60,425 bases of DNA from Gemmatimonadota bacterium (GCA_009840005.1 VXOR01000056.1:1-60425), one strand, 5' to 3'. Shown: positions 19,165 through 28,606, numbered from the stretch's first letter. Notes: a model not told the origin generated them from the sequence alone. Program-made: numbers and translations.

Positions 19165-20169
19165 CTAAGGTCTCTGCCCATTCGATTGGCCCAACCCCTC
19201 TATCACGTAAACGTCCCTGTTGTCGTTGCGATTGGAGTAGAAGACGATGAAACGGCTGTCCGGCGACCACGAGGGAGCAAAGTCCCAATCATTGTGGCTG
19301 GTCAGGCGGCGCACGTTATCCCCGTCCGCGTCCATCACGTAAATCTCAGGATTGATCCCCTCGATCGCAGGGTCGGAGTCGCGGAGGGAAAAGAAGGCGA
19401 TAGAGCGACCATCTGGAGACCACGAAGGAGATGCGTCTTGCTCGCGGTGGTTAGTCAGGCGACGCAGGTTGTCCCCATCCGCATCCATCACGTAAACGTC
19501 CCCGATTCCGTCGCGGTCAGAGTCAAAGGCAATGGAGCGACCGTCGGGAGACCACGTAGGATCCGCGTCGTCGCTCGGGTGATTGGTCAGGTTTCGCAGA
19601 TTGTCCCCCGACGAATCCATCACGTAAATCTCATAGTTGCCGTCGTCGAAGGAGGTAAAGGCGATGGAGCGTCCATCGGGCGACCACGAAGGCTCCCGGT
19701 CAATTCCCTCGTGTTTGGTCAGGCGACGTGCGTTTCCCCCATCCGCATCCATCACGTAAATCTCATTGTTGCCGTCGCGGCGGGAGGCGAAGGCGATGGA
19801 GCGACCGTCGGGAGACCACGAAGGAGTCATGTCTTGGCTGCGGTGTTTGGTCAGGCGACGCAGGTTGTCCCCATCCGCATCCATCACGTAAACGTCCCCG
19901 CTGGTGCCGTCGCGATCAGAGGTGAAGACGATAGAGAGACCATCGGGAGACCACGAAGGACACTCGTCATCGCCGAGGTCGTCGGTCAGGCGGTGTATCT
20001 TATATCCTTCCTCATTCAACTCAGTACTGATGCCAGTCACCGATGAGATTCCAACCGGCGATGAAGCGGAATCACCGCAGCCACCGACCAGCAAGGCCAC
20101 GCAAAACGCCGAAACGAATTTCAGCACCATCCACATTCGGCCCGAAAACGCACTCTGTTTCGCATCCAT
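19165..20169 (-). CDS. PD40/TolB-like beta-propeller lipoprotein
   Basis: A 334-residue lipoprotein with lipobox LVGGC (Cys 31) after a hydrophobic segment. The mature part is about six near-identical repeats of roughly 42 residues, each reading like PSWSPDGRSIAF...IYVMDADG followed by NLRRLT, the PD40 motif of the TolB propeller. TolB itself is periplasmic and soluble and works with Tol-Pal; this protein is shorter, lipidated and stands alone, so it is a propeller scaffold rather than TolB. The repeats are also highly alike at the DNA level, which may permit expansion or contraction. AGGAGAGG precedes the ATG, and a 9-bp dyad lies just upstream. Confidence 0.88.
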   Translation of the reverse strand: MDAKQSAFSGRMWMVLKFVSAFCVALLVGGCGDSASSPVGISSVTGISTELNEEGYKIHRLTDDLGDDECPSWSPDGLSIVFTSDRDGTSGDVYVMDADGDNLRRLTKHRSQDMTPSWSPDGRSIAFASRRDGNNEIYVMDADGGNARRLTKHEGIDREPSWSPDGRSIAFTSFDDGNYEIYVMDSSGDNLRNLTNHPSDDADPTWSPDGRSIAFDSDRDGIGDVYVMDADGDNLRRLTNHREQDASPSWSPDGRSIAFFSLRDSDPAIEGINPEIYVMDADGDNVRRLTSHNDWDFAPSWSPDSRFIVFYSNRNDNRDVYVIEGLGQSNGQRP

Positions 20170-20200
20170 CGTTTCCTCTCCTTCTGAGGTTATACCGCCT

Positions 20201-20228
20201 TATGATATTGTGTAGATATAATATCATA
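20201..20228. promoter_or_regulatory. AT-rich 9-bp dyad upstream of the PD40 lipoprotein gene
   Basis: TATGATATT (20201-20209) and AATATCATA (20220-20228) form a perfect inverted repeat with a 10-base spacer, 32 bases before the ATG at 20169. The spacing of one helical turn between half-site centres suits a dimeric repressor site. It could equally be a hairpin at the end of the SDR gene's leader. No protein is known for it. Confidence 0.4.
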
Positions 20229-20301
20229 AAATCAGCGCGATTTCGGCGATGCACCCAACACTCCTACAGCCCCCCAATAAGTCTCTCGACATGCGTCTCG
20301 A

Positions 20302-21087
20302 CTACTTGCTACCAGCCACCGGTGGCAAGGGCCACTCGTCGCCAGCCATGAAGCCGCCATCGACGTAAATACACTCCCCGGTGACGTAATCCGAGGCTGG
20401 CGCGGCGAGAAAGACGGCTGTGCCAACCAAGTCTTCGGGCGTCCCCAAGCGGTTGAGCGCGAGCCGCCCCTCGCCCCAAGCACGCATGGTGTCGTCGGCC
20501 CACAGCTTCTCACTGAGCGAGGTGATTATAAAGCCCGGGCAGATGGCGTTGACCTGGATGTTGTGCGGCCCGAACTCAATGGCTTGGCCCTTGGTAAGTT
20601 GGCCGACGGCCCCCTTGGTCGCGGTGTACACCGAGACCTTGGCAAGGGCGTAGCCCGTGGTCAGCGAGCCGATGTTGATGATCTTGCCGCCTTGGCCGCG
20701 CTCGATCATCTGGCGGCCGACCTTCTGGCTGAGGAAGTACAGGCCCTTGAGGTTGACGGCCATGATCTGGTCGTAGTTTTCCTCCGAGACCTCGACGATG
20801 GGCTGGCGGATGTTCATGCCGGCATTGTTGAACAGGATGTCTATAGGCCCGCATTGCTCCAAGGCCGCGTCCATGCCCTCTAGGTCGGCCATGTCCAACT
20901 CGACCGCGCGCGCCTTGCCACCGGCGGCCTCAATAGCGGCGACGGCTTCGTCGAGCTGACTGCGGGTGCGAGCGGCGCAGATGACCGTAGCTCCGGCCTC
21001 AGCCATGCCCGCGGCCACCCCACGACCAATGCCGCGACTAGCGCCGGTGACGAGGGCGACTTTTCCCGCTAGCGAAAATAGATTCAC
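20302..21087 (-). CDS. SDR-family oxidoreductase (gluconate 5-dehydrogenase-like)
   Basis: A 261-residue short-chain dehydrogenase with the NAD(P) loop VTGASRGIGRG at residues 14-24, the NNAG motif near residue 90 and the catalytic Ser (NIGSLTTG) with Tyr-x-x-x-Lys (YTATK) near residues 154-158. The C-terminal VTGECIYVDGGFMAG is typical of classical SDRs such as gluconate 5-dehydrogenase and 3-oxoacyl-ACP reductase. The start is GTG 21087 with GAAGGAG in front. The neighbouring phosphomannose isomerase-type gene suggests sugar or sugar-acid metabolism, but the substrate is not fixed by the sequence. Confidence 0.9.
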   Translation of the reverse strand: MNLFSLAGKVALVTGASRGIGRGVAAGMAEAGATVICAARTRSQLDEAVAAIEAAGGKARAVELDMADLEGMDAALEQCGPIDILFNNAGMNIRQPIVEVSEENYDQIMAVNLKGLYFLSQKVGRQMIERGQGGKIINIGSLTTGYALAKVSVYTATKGAVGQLTKGQAIEFGPHNIQVNAICPGFIITSLSEKLWADDTMRAWGEGRLALNRLGTPEDLVGTAVFLAAPASDYVTGECIYVDGGFMAGDEWPLPPVAGSK

Positions 21088-21158
21088 AATACACTCCTTC
21101 GTTGTTTGTGGTTGCGTTGGTTAAATGATAATCGGGGCTGGCGTTCCAGCAAGGTTTT

Positions 21159-22097
21159 TCAGGCGGGTACGGAAGCGATCAGGTACTCCAGTCTTTCACC
21201 TCCCAGCGGCGCGACCTCGCACGCACGCCCAGCCGGCACTAGCGCGGTCGCACCCATATCCAAGGTGCACTCCCCCACGCGCGCCTGACCGCGGACGACC
21301 GTCAGCGACAAAAACGATCCCTCGGCCCGATGCTCAGCCTGTCCACCGTTTAAGCCGCAGCCGCGCAGCACAAAATGATCGGACTCTACCAGCACTTGGC
21401 CCCGCAGCACGGGATGCGGCACTGGCCCGGGCAAGCGTTGGGCAAAGTCGATGACCGCAAGAGCCTGCTCCCAGTGCAGCTCGCGCGGCCGACCGTAGTC
21501 GTAGATACGGAAAGTCAGGTCGCTCGTTTGCTGCACCTCGTACAGGACGACCCCTTGGCACAGAGCGTGTACCGTGCCCGGTGGCAAAAAGAGCACATCC
21601 CCCGGCGCAACAGGGTAAAAGCGGACTACCTCAGCGACGCGATTAGCCGCGTGTGCGGCGACAAACTCCGCGCGGCCCACGCCCTCGACCAATCCGCAAG
21701 CCACGCGGCCGCCGTCCGATTGCAGCACGTACCAAGCCTCCATCTTGCCGCTGTCGACCAACCCATTGCGTCGGGCGTACTCATCGTCGGGATGCACTTG
21801 GATCGACAGATCTTGCTGAGCGTCGAGCAGCTTAATAAGCAGGGGAAAGCGCCCACTGTAGCGCGCCCACACCGCAGCGCCCACCAAGTCGGCGCGGTGC
21901 GTTTCCACCAACTCCCCCAGCAAACGACCATCCGCCGCCCGACTCTCGCGGCCCTCGTACGCCGACAGTTCAAAGGACTCGCCAATGAGCGCATCGTCTG
22001 GCAGGGCCTTGCCGTAAAGCTCGGCTAAGCGTCGTCCGCCCCACACCATCTCCCGGTAATAGGGCGTCAAGGGAATGACATCCGGCAATTTATCCAT
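21159..22097 (-). CDS. Type I mannose-6-phosphate isomerase-like protein
   Basis: A 312-residue cupin-fold zinc isomerase resembling the short ManA/YvyI/Pmi class of Gram-positives (about 315 residues). It begins VIPLTPYYREMVWGGRRLAELYGK. The expected zinc ligands are visible: Gln and His in SIQVHPDDEYAR, Glu in GKMEAWYVL, and His in PPGTVHALCQG. It interconverts mannose 6-phosphate and fructose 6-phosphate. The SDR gene follows 71 bases later on the same strand, and HicA lies just upstream. A sugar-catabolic role is likely, and the aldose handled is probably mannose. Confidence 0.9.
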   Translation of the reverse strand: MDKLPDVIPLTPYYREMVWGGRRLAELYGKALPDDALIGESFELSAYEGRESRAADGRLLGELVETHRADLVGAAVWARYSGRFPLLIKLLDAQQDLSIQVHPDDEYARRNGLVDSGKMEAWYVLQSDGGRVACGLVEGVGRAEFVAAHAANRVAEVVRFYPVAPGDVLFLPPGTVHALCQGVVLYEVQQTSDLTFRIYDYGRPRELHWEQALAVIDFAQRLPGPVPHPVLRGQVLVESDHFVLRGCGLNGGQAEHRAEGSFLSLTVVRGQARVGECTLDMGATALVPAGRACEVAPLGGERLEYLIASVPA

Positions 22098-22111
22098 CGG
22101 CTACAACACGT

Positions 22112-22333
22112 TCACAGCAGTCTCACAAACTCTTCTACGCCGAGGTCAGCTTGTCTGATAATACCACGCAAGGTGCCCCTATCCAGTTCTCTGTGATCGG
22201 GAATAACGACTTGAGCGAAAGGATCATCTCGACGCAAAATTATATGGCTACCATGCTGTCGCTTCTGGTAAAAACCAACTTTGCCCAAGGCATTGACGCA
22301 GTCTCTCCCCGAAATTCTCGGCAATCTGCTCAC
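22112..22333 (-). CDS. hicA: HicA mRNA interferase toxin
   Basis: A 73-residue double-stranded RNA-binding-fold toxin of the HicA/YcfA family. The catalytic His is in KRQHGSHIILRR (residues 24-35), the typical position, and the C-terminal part VVIPDHRELDRGTLRGIIRQ is standard. HicA cleaves mRNA independently of the ribosome and is held inactive by HicB. Here the antitoxin gene is upstream and the two overlap by four bases (ATGA). This hicB-hicA order is common outside E. coli. It is intact. Confidence 0.95.
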   Translation of the reverse strand: MSRLPRISGRDCVNALGKVGFYQKRQHGSHIILRRDDPFAQVVIPDHRELDRGTLRGIIRQADLGVEEFVRLL

Positions 22334-22536
22334 ACGGCTACCACCAATGCCTCAAATTGTTCTCCAGGAACCGCTAGCCCATCCTTCTCAAGAGAAACAA
22401 TGTATCCTTCAATCGCCTCTCTGATGTTGGTGATCGCTTCTTGCTTTGTTTTCCCTTGGCTGATACAACCGGGCAAGCTAGGACACTCAGCAACCCAATG
22501 GCTATCTTCGCCTCGGTAAATAATCACTTGTCTCAT
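22330..22536 (-). CDS. hicB: HicB antitoxin
   Basis: A 68-residue HicB-family antitoxin. The partial RNase-H-like fold is evident from IIYRGEDSHWVAECPSLPGC followed by ISQGKTKQEAITNIREAIEGY. This short form lacks a separate C-terminal DNA-binding domain, so it neutralises HicA; its ability to autoregulate is less sure. AAGGAG lies nine bases before the ATG. It is coupled to hicA by a four-base overlap and lies just after the kinase-like gene on the same strand. Confidence 0.95.
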   Translation of the reverse strand: MRQVIIYRGEDSHWVAECPSLPGCISQGKTKQEAITNIREAIEGYIVSLEKDGLAVPGEQFEALVVAV

Positions 22537-22552
22537 TGTTTCATCTCCTTAC

Positions 22553-23560
22553 TTAACGCCCCAACACCAACTCCCGCGAGGTTGTCAACAGCGCCTCCTT
22601 GCGCGACAGGTCAGCAGCTAGCGGCAACTGAGCTACGCCGATGAGCCGCCGCATAATCTCCATGCCGGCAAATTGCAGCGCCAAGCTACGGGAAAGCGAG
22701 GGATCGGTGCCGTAGTGGGCAAACGCCGACTGCGCCAGTTCCAAGGGACGACCGGCGAGCAACAAGTGGCCGACGAGAATGCCCACATCGAATTCCGGCG
22801 GGCCAAAGAAGCAAAACTCCGGGTCGATGATCCACACGTCCCCGCCAGCGCGCACCCAACTGCCCGGATAGAAATCCCCGTGCAACAGGCAGGTACCATT
22901 CTCCAAGTAGAGCGCACCCAACTCGTCAATGGCGCTGCAATACGCTGCATCATCTTGCAAGGCCCGAGCGGCCCGCGCTAGCCCGGGCGTGATCGCGTCG
23001 AGGTCGAGACCGTTGTCCGGGCGCAGCGGGAAGCAGTACAGATGCTCGTGGTTGAGCTGGCGCATGGCGCGGTTTTCCAAGCGCGCTCGGGTCGGCTCGT
23101 CAAAGGTCGCCTGGTGTAAGGCCGCCAACCACTGGCACAGACCCGGTAAGGGCGCAAATGCGGCCTCGCCATCATTGTACAAATCGGTACAATCCGCGGT
23201 CTCCCCCAAGTCTGCAAACGCGGCGACAAAATTCTCCTCGTCCCAACCCAAACAGCCGGGCATGCGCTCGGCTACCAGCGGGCAACCGGCAACGGCTTGG
23301 TAAAAGGCGGCCTCCACCAGCACCCGTTCCTTGGGCGCGGGAATGTCCGGGTACTTCTCGACCCAGGGCCGCGCCTGCTTGAGTATGAAGGAACGCTCCT
23401 CGGTCTGCACGCGCAGGGTGAGGTTCATATTGCCTTCGCCAGCGCGGCCTAGCCCACATACCGATTCCGCCGGCAAAAGCCATCCCCGCGAGCGCGCGTA
23501 CGCGGCCAACTCTTCGGGCTGGTCGAGGTGCAGCAACGTGTAACCTGCGCGGTTTTCCAT
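22553..23560 (-). CDS. APH/methylthioribose-kinase-like phosphotransferase
   Basis: A 335-residue protein with the aminoglycoside-phosphotransferase kinase fold. The nucleotide region reads GEGNMNLTLRV then FILKQARPWVEKYPDIPAPK, a pattern seen in methylthioribose kinase (MtnK). The catalytic loop is HGDFYPGSWV near residue 235, and the metal-binding motif is IIDPEFCFFGPPEFDVG near residue 250. MtnK is usually about 400 residues, so this is a shorter relative. It probably phosphorylates a small sugar-like metabolite in the cytoplasm. No other methionine-salvage gene is adjacent. The function is best given only at family level. Confidence 0.8.
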   Translation of the reverse strand: MENRAGYTLLHLDQPEELAAYARSRGWLLPAESVCGLGRAGEGNMNLTLRVQTEERSFILKQARPWVEKYPDIPAPKERVLVEAAFYQAVAGCPLVAERMPGCLGWDEENFVAAFADLGETADCTDLYNDGEAAFAPLPGLCQWLAALHQATFDEPTRARLENRAMRQLNHEHLYCFPLRPDNGLDLDAITPGLARAARALQDDAAYCSAIDELGALYLENGTCLLHGDFYPGSWVRAGGDVWIIDPEFCFFGPPEFDVGILVGHLLLAGRPLELAQSAFAHYGTDPSLSRSLALQFAGMEIMRRLIGVAQLPLAADLSRKEALLTTSRELVLGR

Positions 23561-23600
23561 TTTATATCGCGTTCACCTTTTTGCTTGCATTAAAGTATAG

Positions 23601-23969
23601 GACGACGGAGGCGAGACAATACCAGAGGCGGGATACACACACTCCAATCGGCTTGAAGTGATAAGTCCCGGTACATTGCCAACGGGACTAAAGATGGCCG
23701 AACTCGGTCGCGAGAGCATCCGCCGCAATCCACTAATCGCCGACCTGCTCCACCGCATCGAATTCATCGAGAAGGCGGGCACTGGCATTCGCCGCATTCG
23801 GGACGAGGCGCGAGAACAGGGCTGTCCAGAGCCAGAATTCAAGATCCGGGGAGCGTTTTTCGTCGTTGTTTTCCGGCCAGATCCCGAGGTGCGGGCACTA
23901 GAAGATCAAGTCACCGGGGAAGTTACCCCCAAGTTACCGGAGAAGTTACCGGGGAAGTACGTCTGCTAG
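23601..23969 (+). pseudogene. Remnant of a COG2865-type ATP-binding regulator
   Basis: About 120 codons that match only the C-terminal end of the AlbA_2/HATPase_c_4 regulator family (COG2865). RLEVISPGTLPTGLK, IRRNPLIADLLHRIEFIEK and GTGIRRIRDEAREQG are the usual G-box region of the ATPase domain, and FFVVVFRPDPEVR ends it. The upstream 400 residues are absent; an in-frame stop lies at 23598-23600. A valine-initiated stub from GTG 23658 would be 103 residues but would lack most of the fold. The tail repeats the VTGEVTPKLPEKLPGK type of linker seen before a winged helix in complete members. I read it as a decayed relic. Confidence 0.7.
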
Positions 23970-24004
23970 AGGTAATATCAGGAGAAATGAACAGACGAGG
24001 TCGT

Positions 24005-27000
24005 CTAAACCCCCGTCCCCTGCGCCAACTTCTCGCCCTCAATCAAGTATTCCTCCCGCACCTCGGGCGCAATCGTCCGCCAGACCAAAAAGCGCTTGCG
24101 CAGCACGTTGAGGAAGCTGGTGTTGAGCCGCTGCCAGCTCACCACATCGCCGCTGACGCGCTGCAAGTGCATCTCAATGCGGTAAATGCCCGGAATGTCG
24201 TCGGTCGGCAAAGTGCGCAGGAACACCCGCTGGCTCACGCCCAAATCGTAGGGCGCGAGCCACACCATCAGTTCCAACAAATAAACCGGCTGCGCGCCGC
24301 CCTGCTCCAAGTGGAAATCCACGCCCTCAGTCATAAAATCGCCCACCGACCCCTCGCCATACGACGAGAAAACCCGGTGCAGGTACGCGCACGAGCCTAA
24401 AGCATCGCCCTTGCCCAGCGTAAAGGGGAAATCAAAGCGCCAGTCGTCGCCATCGGGCGGCGGGAATTCCCAGCGCCGCGTCACGTCGGGCACAGCCATG
24501 GCCGCGGCCTTGCGCGCTGGATACAGAGTCGAGAGCACCACTACCACCATCACCACCAAGGTCGAGAAAATCGCCGACAGCGACGAGTAGTTGAGAAACA
24601 TGCCGCCCAACAGCGCGTAGTGCGCCAGCAGCAGCGTCGTCGTCTGCCCCACCAAATAGCCCAGCACCGCGCCGACAATGGCAAACACGAGGGCCTCGGC
24701 AATAAAGAGCGCGGCAATGTGGCTCGGTGCCAGCCCCACCGACGAGTACACCCCGATCTCGCCGGAGCGCTCGTACACGGCCCCGAGCATGGTGTTGAGT
24801 ACGATCAGCGAGGCGATCAACAAGGGCACGAAGAGATTGCCGATCCCGGCCAAGGACGCCGATCCCATGGAAGTGTACACCCGCACGCGGTCGCCGGCCC
24901 CGACAAAGAGCGGCACAGCCACCCGCGACACGAATTCCTCCACCTCGGCGAGCAAGGTATCCCGGTCAGCAAAGCCAGCAATGGCAATGGAGCGCAGCGT
25001 ACCGCCCAAATCGACGACCTGCTGGTAGGGCAAAAACGCCACGTTGTTGGCCAACAAGTGGGTAAAGGTCTCAATCGCGGTCGTGTCCATCAGGCGCGGG
25101 TCCAAATCGGCCATTTGCTCCATCTTCTTGGCCTCGGCGACCGTATCTACCGGCATCGGACTCTCGTTGTCCAAGTCGCGCAGATGGTCGATGGCCTCGC
25201 CATCGATTAAGCCAATGACCCGATAGGACCGCCCCATCAGCCATATCTGGGCCGTGCCCACGTCCTCCGGGCCAATGCCCAAGATCTCCGCCATAGCCGC
25301 CGGCAGGATGCACACATCGCGCTCGCCGGCCGCAAACCAACGGCTCTCCGGCCCTATCAACAGCTCTTCCAGCCCCATCAGCGCACCCTCGCCCGAGGTC
25401 ACCCCGAGGAGGGCCGAGGCAAAGCTCTTCTTCTGCGCCTGTTTGTGTTCAATGTCGATATAGGCCCGCTCGCCAATGACCTTGGAGGTGATCCACGACC
25501 TCGGCAGCACCTGCGCTTGGTCGCCAAACGCGCTCTTCGCATAGTCGAGCACCGATAGCTGCAAGCCCTTCCAGCCGCGATCGCGCAGCAGCGCACCCTC
25601 GTAGCTGGGCGCATTCGGGCGGGGAATCTGATAGAACTTGAGATAGCTCTGTACCGAGGTGAAGGCCTGGGCCGTAAAGGTCAAAAGCGTCAGCGTGACA
25701 ACCGTCAGCGCAGTGCGCAACTTGCGCTTGCGGAGATTGGAAATCCCCAACGACGCGGCCGCGGCCGTGGCGCTGAGGCGACCAATGTCCGCTTCGTGGA
25801 CGCCAGCCGCGGCCCGCTTGCGCTGGCCAACGGCGCGGGTAAAGCGGCCTAAGATCATCATCAGGGCCGTGCCGCCGATGGCGAAGATGACGAAGGCCAA
25901 AAAGATGATGTACGGCGACGAACTCAGCTTGAAGGCCGGGTGGATAAAGCGCATGATGAGAAAGATCGCCAAAAAGAAAAACGCCGCGCCTGCCACTTGA
26001 CGGCGGATATCGGCAAAACCGAAGAACAGCCGCTCGCAGCAAAACGAAAACGGCAACAGCAGCGCAAAGTAGAAAATCACCCCATAGACCGTGTCGTCCG
26101 CAGTCGATTTGATATCTGGATAGCCCCGCCCTTCGAGACCCCACGCCTTGCGCGTGGCCCGCTTGAACTCGCTGTAGCGCTGCGCTTGCAAGTGCTCTTC
26201 GGCCTCCAACAGGGCCAAGCGCGCCTCTTCGTGCAGGTGCATGAACTTGTCGTTGCGCACCCCATAGCGCGCCAACTGCTTGATCCGCACATCGTCGAGG
26301 ACCCACATGTCGCGCGCGGCCGCATACCCGGGGCGCAGCACCACGCCTTGATCCACGAGATAACCACGCCCGAGCGCCTGCTTCATCGTCGCCTCATCCA
26401 CGTCGGCTGGGCGCACCGGCTCAGCCACCCATGCGGCGGGCGCACCACTCAGCAGGTAGCGCACGCCGAAAAGGCTCGTGCTCATCAGGGCTTTGACTCG
26501 GGTGCCGGGCTGGGCGTACACCACCGAGGCGAGCGTTACCTTGCCCTCCTCATTACTCTGCCTTTCGACAAAGTCGGCTCCCCACGACTGCGGCACGCCG
26601 TCGCGCTCGTCGAGCACGGTGACGTGATCCAAAACCGACAAGTAGCGCGAATCAACCGTCTCGAACAAACTCAGCGCCCGGCACTTGAAGAGCACTTGCA
26701 GCATCTCGTTTTCCCACCAGCCCCACGGATGCTCGGTCGGGTACGTCTCGTCGCCCTCTTGGCCCATGTCCGGTGCCGAGATGATTTCGCCGTAGGGATC
26801 GAGTTCGTACGCACGGATCGCGTTGCTCAGCCTATTGCGCATGATGTCAAAGCGAAAGCGGCCCGCGTCGTCGGCTTCTTGCGCGATCAAGGTGCGGACC
26901 CCGCCGACCGAGTTCGGGCCGAGCTGCTGATAGGTCACCAGCGCTTGCGGCACCGGCTTTTTGGGCACGGCAAAATTGACGTCGCGGTCGAACCAATAGA

Positions 27001-28606
27001 TCGCGCCCGCCAAGCTGTGACCGTAGTCTTCCAACTCCAACTTGGTCGGCTTGAGCAACTCGGCGTCGCGGCCAGCCCACGCCAACATGGCCGCGAGCGT
27101 TTGGATCTGCCGAGTGAGATTTTGCACGTCCACTGACTCCGGCAAGTCGAGCGGCGTGTCGATCCGCTCGCGCGCGTCGTTGGCCGTGGCGAGAGCGAGG
27201 GCCTTCTGGCCGACGAAGGCCGCAGCCTCGCTGGCAAAGGCGAGCGGGATGGACATGAAGTTTTTCCACGTGCGCTTAGGAGGGGCAATGCCCTCGTAGT
27301 GGCGCGTGGTATCGTCAAAGGTCTCTTCGACCGCGAGGCTCAGCCGCTTGGAATAGGGCGTCAACATGTATTTGACGTAGTTGTCAGTGCGCCACTTGGG
27401 ATTGTAGAAGGTGCCCATGCCAAAGCTGGCCGTGCGGTCGGCGTGGCTCGACAGATCCAGCGATAGCATCAGGTCGAAGTCGATGCGCTCGGCCGCGCTC
27501 ATGCGCTCGCGAAAATAGTCGCTGCGGCGGCTGTGCCGATAGAGAAAATCGTTGATCCCGGACAGGCCCTCAAAGTGCCCGGAGGTCGCCAAAAAGAGCA
27601 CCGAGTAGTGCGGGCGATATTCTTTGAGCAGTTCCACTAGCTGGAGCAGGGCGACGATCCCGGCCGCGTTTTCCGCTCCGGGGGCGAGGGCCGGCACGAC
27701 CGAGATGGCGTCGTAGTAGGCTTGGATGACGATGGTTTGATCCTGCCACGCCTGCGGCTTTTCCCGGCTCTTGGCCGGCAGCATCTCTGGCGATCCGGGC
27801 AGGTAGCCATACACATTGTGCGCTTCCACCCCTTCCCAATCCATCCGCGCATTCAGGTGGACGGCAACCGGCCCGTCTTGCAGACGCGCCAACAATTCGA
27901 GCGCGTCTTGCCGCTCAAGCCAAAATCGCGGGATGTCAACCGGCACCTTGAGGAACTTGTCCGCGGCCTGCTCGCGGTTGACGCCGCCATTGTCGAAAAA
28001 GACGATGGCCTTGGCCCCCAGCGATGCGGCGTGGAGGTAGTTTTGGCCGCCGGCAAAATCCAAGAGCACGACGCTGCCCTGCACGGGCTGGCCGTCCAAC
28101 GATTCGAGCGCGCCTTGACCTCCGTAGATCAGAAGGCCGCGCACGCCGTCTGGCCCCAGCGAGGGCGTGCGCACCCCATTGGGCCACAAGCTGTAGAGCC
28201 GCTTGCTATCGCCGCCTTGCACCACTAGCTCGCCGCCGCGGTCTATGGGCACGGCCACCTTAAATGCCTCGCTCTGCACGTCCTCCAGCCCCAGCGCCTC
28301 AAACTGCTGGCGCACGTAGTCGCGGGCTTGCCGCTCCCCGGCATAACCCGGCACCCGAGAGCCAAAGGCAGCAAAGCGCGCAATCTCAGCGGCAATGTCC
28401 GCCTCGTTAATGCCAGTAACCAAGGCGCGAAGCTCGGCAGCTTGCGCAGGATCCACCATCCGCGCCTCTACGGGCGGGTTGGGTGCCCAGCCGAAGAAAT
28501 CGTTTACCGCACGATTGACTGCTCCCGGATCGCCGAAACCGACGACCGCAATCATGGCGGCAGCGAACACCAAGAAGAACGCATTGAGTAATTTGGGTTT
28601 GACCAT
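24005..28606 (-). CDS. Degenerate M28 peptidase fused to FtsX-like permease
   Basis: A 1533-residue membrane protein. Residues 1-25 form a first membrane segment. Residues about 60-250 contain a protease-associated domain (GVRGLLIYGG, GAKAIVFFDN), and about 250-500 is an M28 aminopeptidase fold. The metal-binding positions are altered: the usual HYD is Tyr-Tyr-Asp (297-299), GADDNASG is GAENAAG (310-316), and the EExGL box is HFEGL (344-348). A long periplasmic stretch follows, then membrane segments around residues 860-960 and an FtsX-type unit (FRTA-like LRKRKLRTALTVVTLTLLTF near 1005, GEIGVYSSVGLAPSHIAALF near 1300) with a C-terminal soluble domain. Partner ATPase is not adjacent. The function is unknown; a structural or substrate-binding role seems likelier than proteolysis. 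Confidence 0.8.
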   Translation of the reverse strand: MVKPKLLNAFFLVFAAAMIAVVGFGDPGAVNRAVNDFFGWAPNPPVEARMVDPAQAAELRALVTGINEADIAAEIARFAAFGSRVPGYAGERQARDYVRQQFEALGLEDVQSEAFKVAVPIDRGGELVVQGGDSKRLYSLWPNGVRTPSLGPDGVRGLLIYGGQGALESLDGQPVQGSVVLLDFAGGQNYLHAASLGAKAIVFFDNGGVNREQAADKFLKVPVDIPRFWLERQDALELLARLQDGPVAVHLNARMDWEGVEAHNVYGYLPGSPEMLPAKSREKPQAWQDQTIVIQAYYDAISVVPALAPGAENAAGIVALLQLVELLKEYRPHYSVLFLATSGHFEGLSGINDFLYRHSRRSDYFRERMSAAERIDFDLMLSLDLSSHADRTASFGMGTFYNPKWRTDNYVKYMLTPYSKRLSLAVEETFDDTTRHYEGIAPPKRTWKNFMSIPLAFASEAAAFVGQKALALATANDARERIDTPLDLPESVDVQNLTRQIQTLAAMLAWAGRDAELLKPTKLELEDYGHSLAGAIYWFDRDVNFAVPKKPVPQALVTYQQLGPNSVGGVRTLIAQEADDAGRFRFDIMRNRLSNAIRAYELDPYGEIISAPDMGQEGDETYPTEHPWGWWENEMLQVLFKCRALSLFETVDSRYLSVLDHVTVLDERDGVPQSWGADFVERQSNEEGKVTLASVVYAQPGTRVKALMSTSLFGVRYLLSGAPAAWVAEPVRPADVDEATMKQALGRGYLVDQGVVLRPGYAAARDMWVLDDVRIKQLARYGVRNDKFMHLHEEARLALLEAEEHLQAQRYSEFKRATRKAWGLEGRGYPDIKSTADDTVYGVIFYFALLLPFSFCCERLFFGFADIRRQVAGAAFFFLAIFLIMRFIHPAFKLSSSPYIIFLAFVIFAIGGTALMMILGRFTRAVGQRKRAAAGVHEADIGRLSATAAAASLGISNLRKRKLRTALTVVTLTLLTFTAQAFTSVQSYLKFYQIPRPNAPSYEGALLRDRGWKGLQLSVLDYAKSAFGDQAQVLPRSWITSKVIGERAYIDIEHKQAQKKSFASALLGVTSGEGALMGLEELLIGPESRWFAAGERDVCILPAAMAEILGIGPEDVGTAQIWLMGRSYRVIGLIDGEAIDHLRDLDNESPMPVDTVAEAKKMEQMADLDPRLMDTTAIETFTHLLANNVAFLPYQQVVDLGGTLRSIAIAGFADRDTLLAEVEEFVSRVAVPLFVGAGDRVRVYTSMGSASLAGIGNLFVPLLIASLIVLNTMLGAVYERSGEIGVYSSVGLAPSHIAALFIAEALVFAIVGAVLGYLVGQTTTLLLAHYALLGGMFLNYSSLSAIFSTLVVMVVVVLSTLYPARKAAAMAVPDVTRRWEFPPPDGDDWRFDFPFTLGKGDALGSCAYLHRVFSSYGEGSVGDFMTEGVDFHLEQGGAQPVYLLELMVWLAPYDLGVSQRVFLRTLPTDDIPGIYRIEMHLQRVSGDVVSWQRLNTSFLNVLRKRFLVWRTIAPEVREEYLIEGEKLAQGTGV

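Noticed and set aside
19190..19960. Regularly spaced DNA repeats resembling a CRISPR-like array
   Set aside because: They are the coding repeats of the PD40 propeller lipoprotein, with a period of about 120-130 bases and no distinct spacers.
25940..27136. 398-codon plus-strand open frame inside the M28/FtsX gene
   Set aside because: It is antisense to an intact 1533-residue coding frame and has Arg/His/Gln-biased shadow composition.
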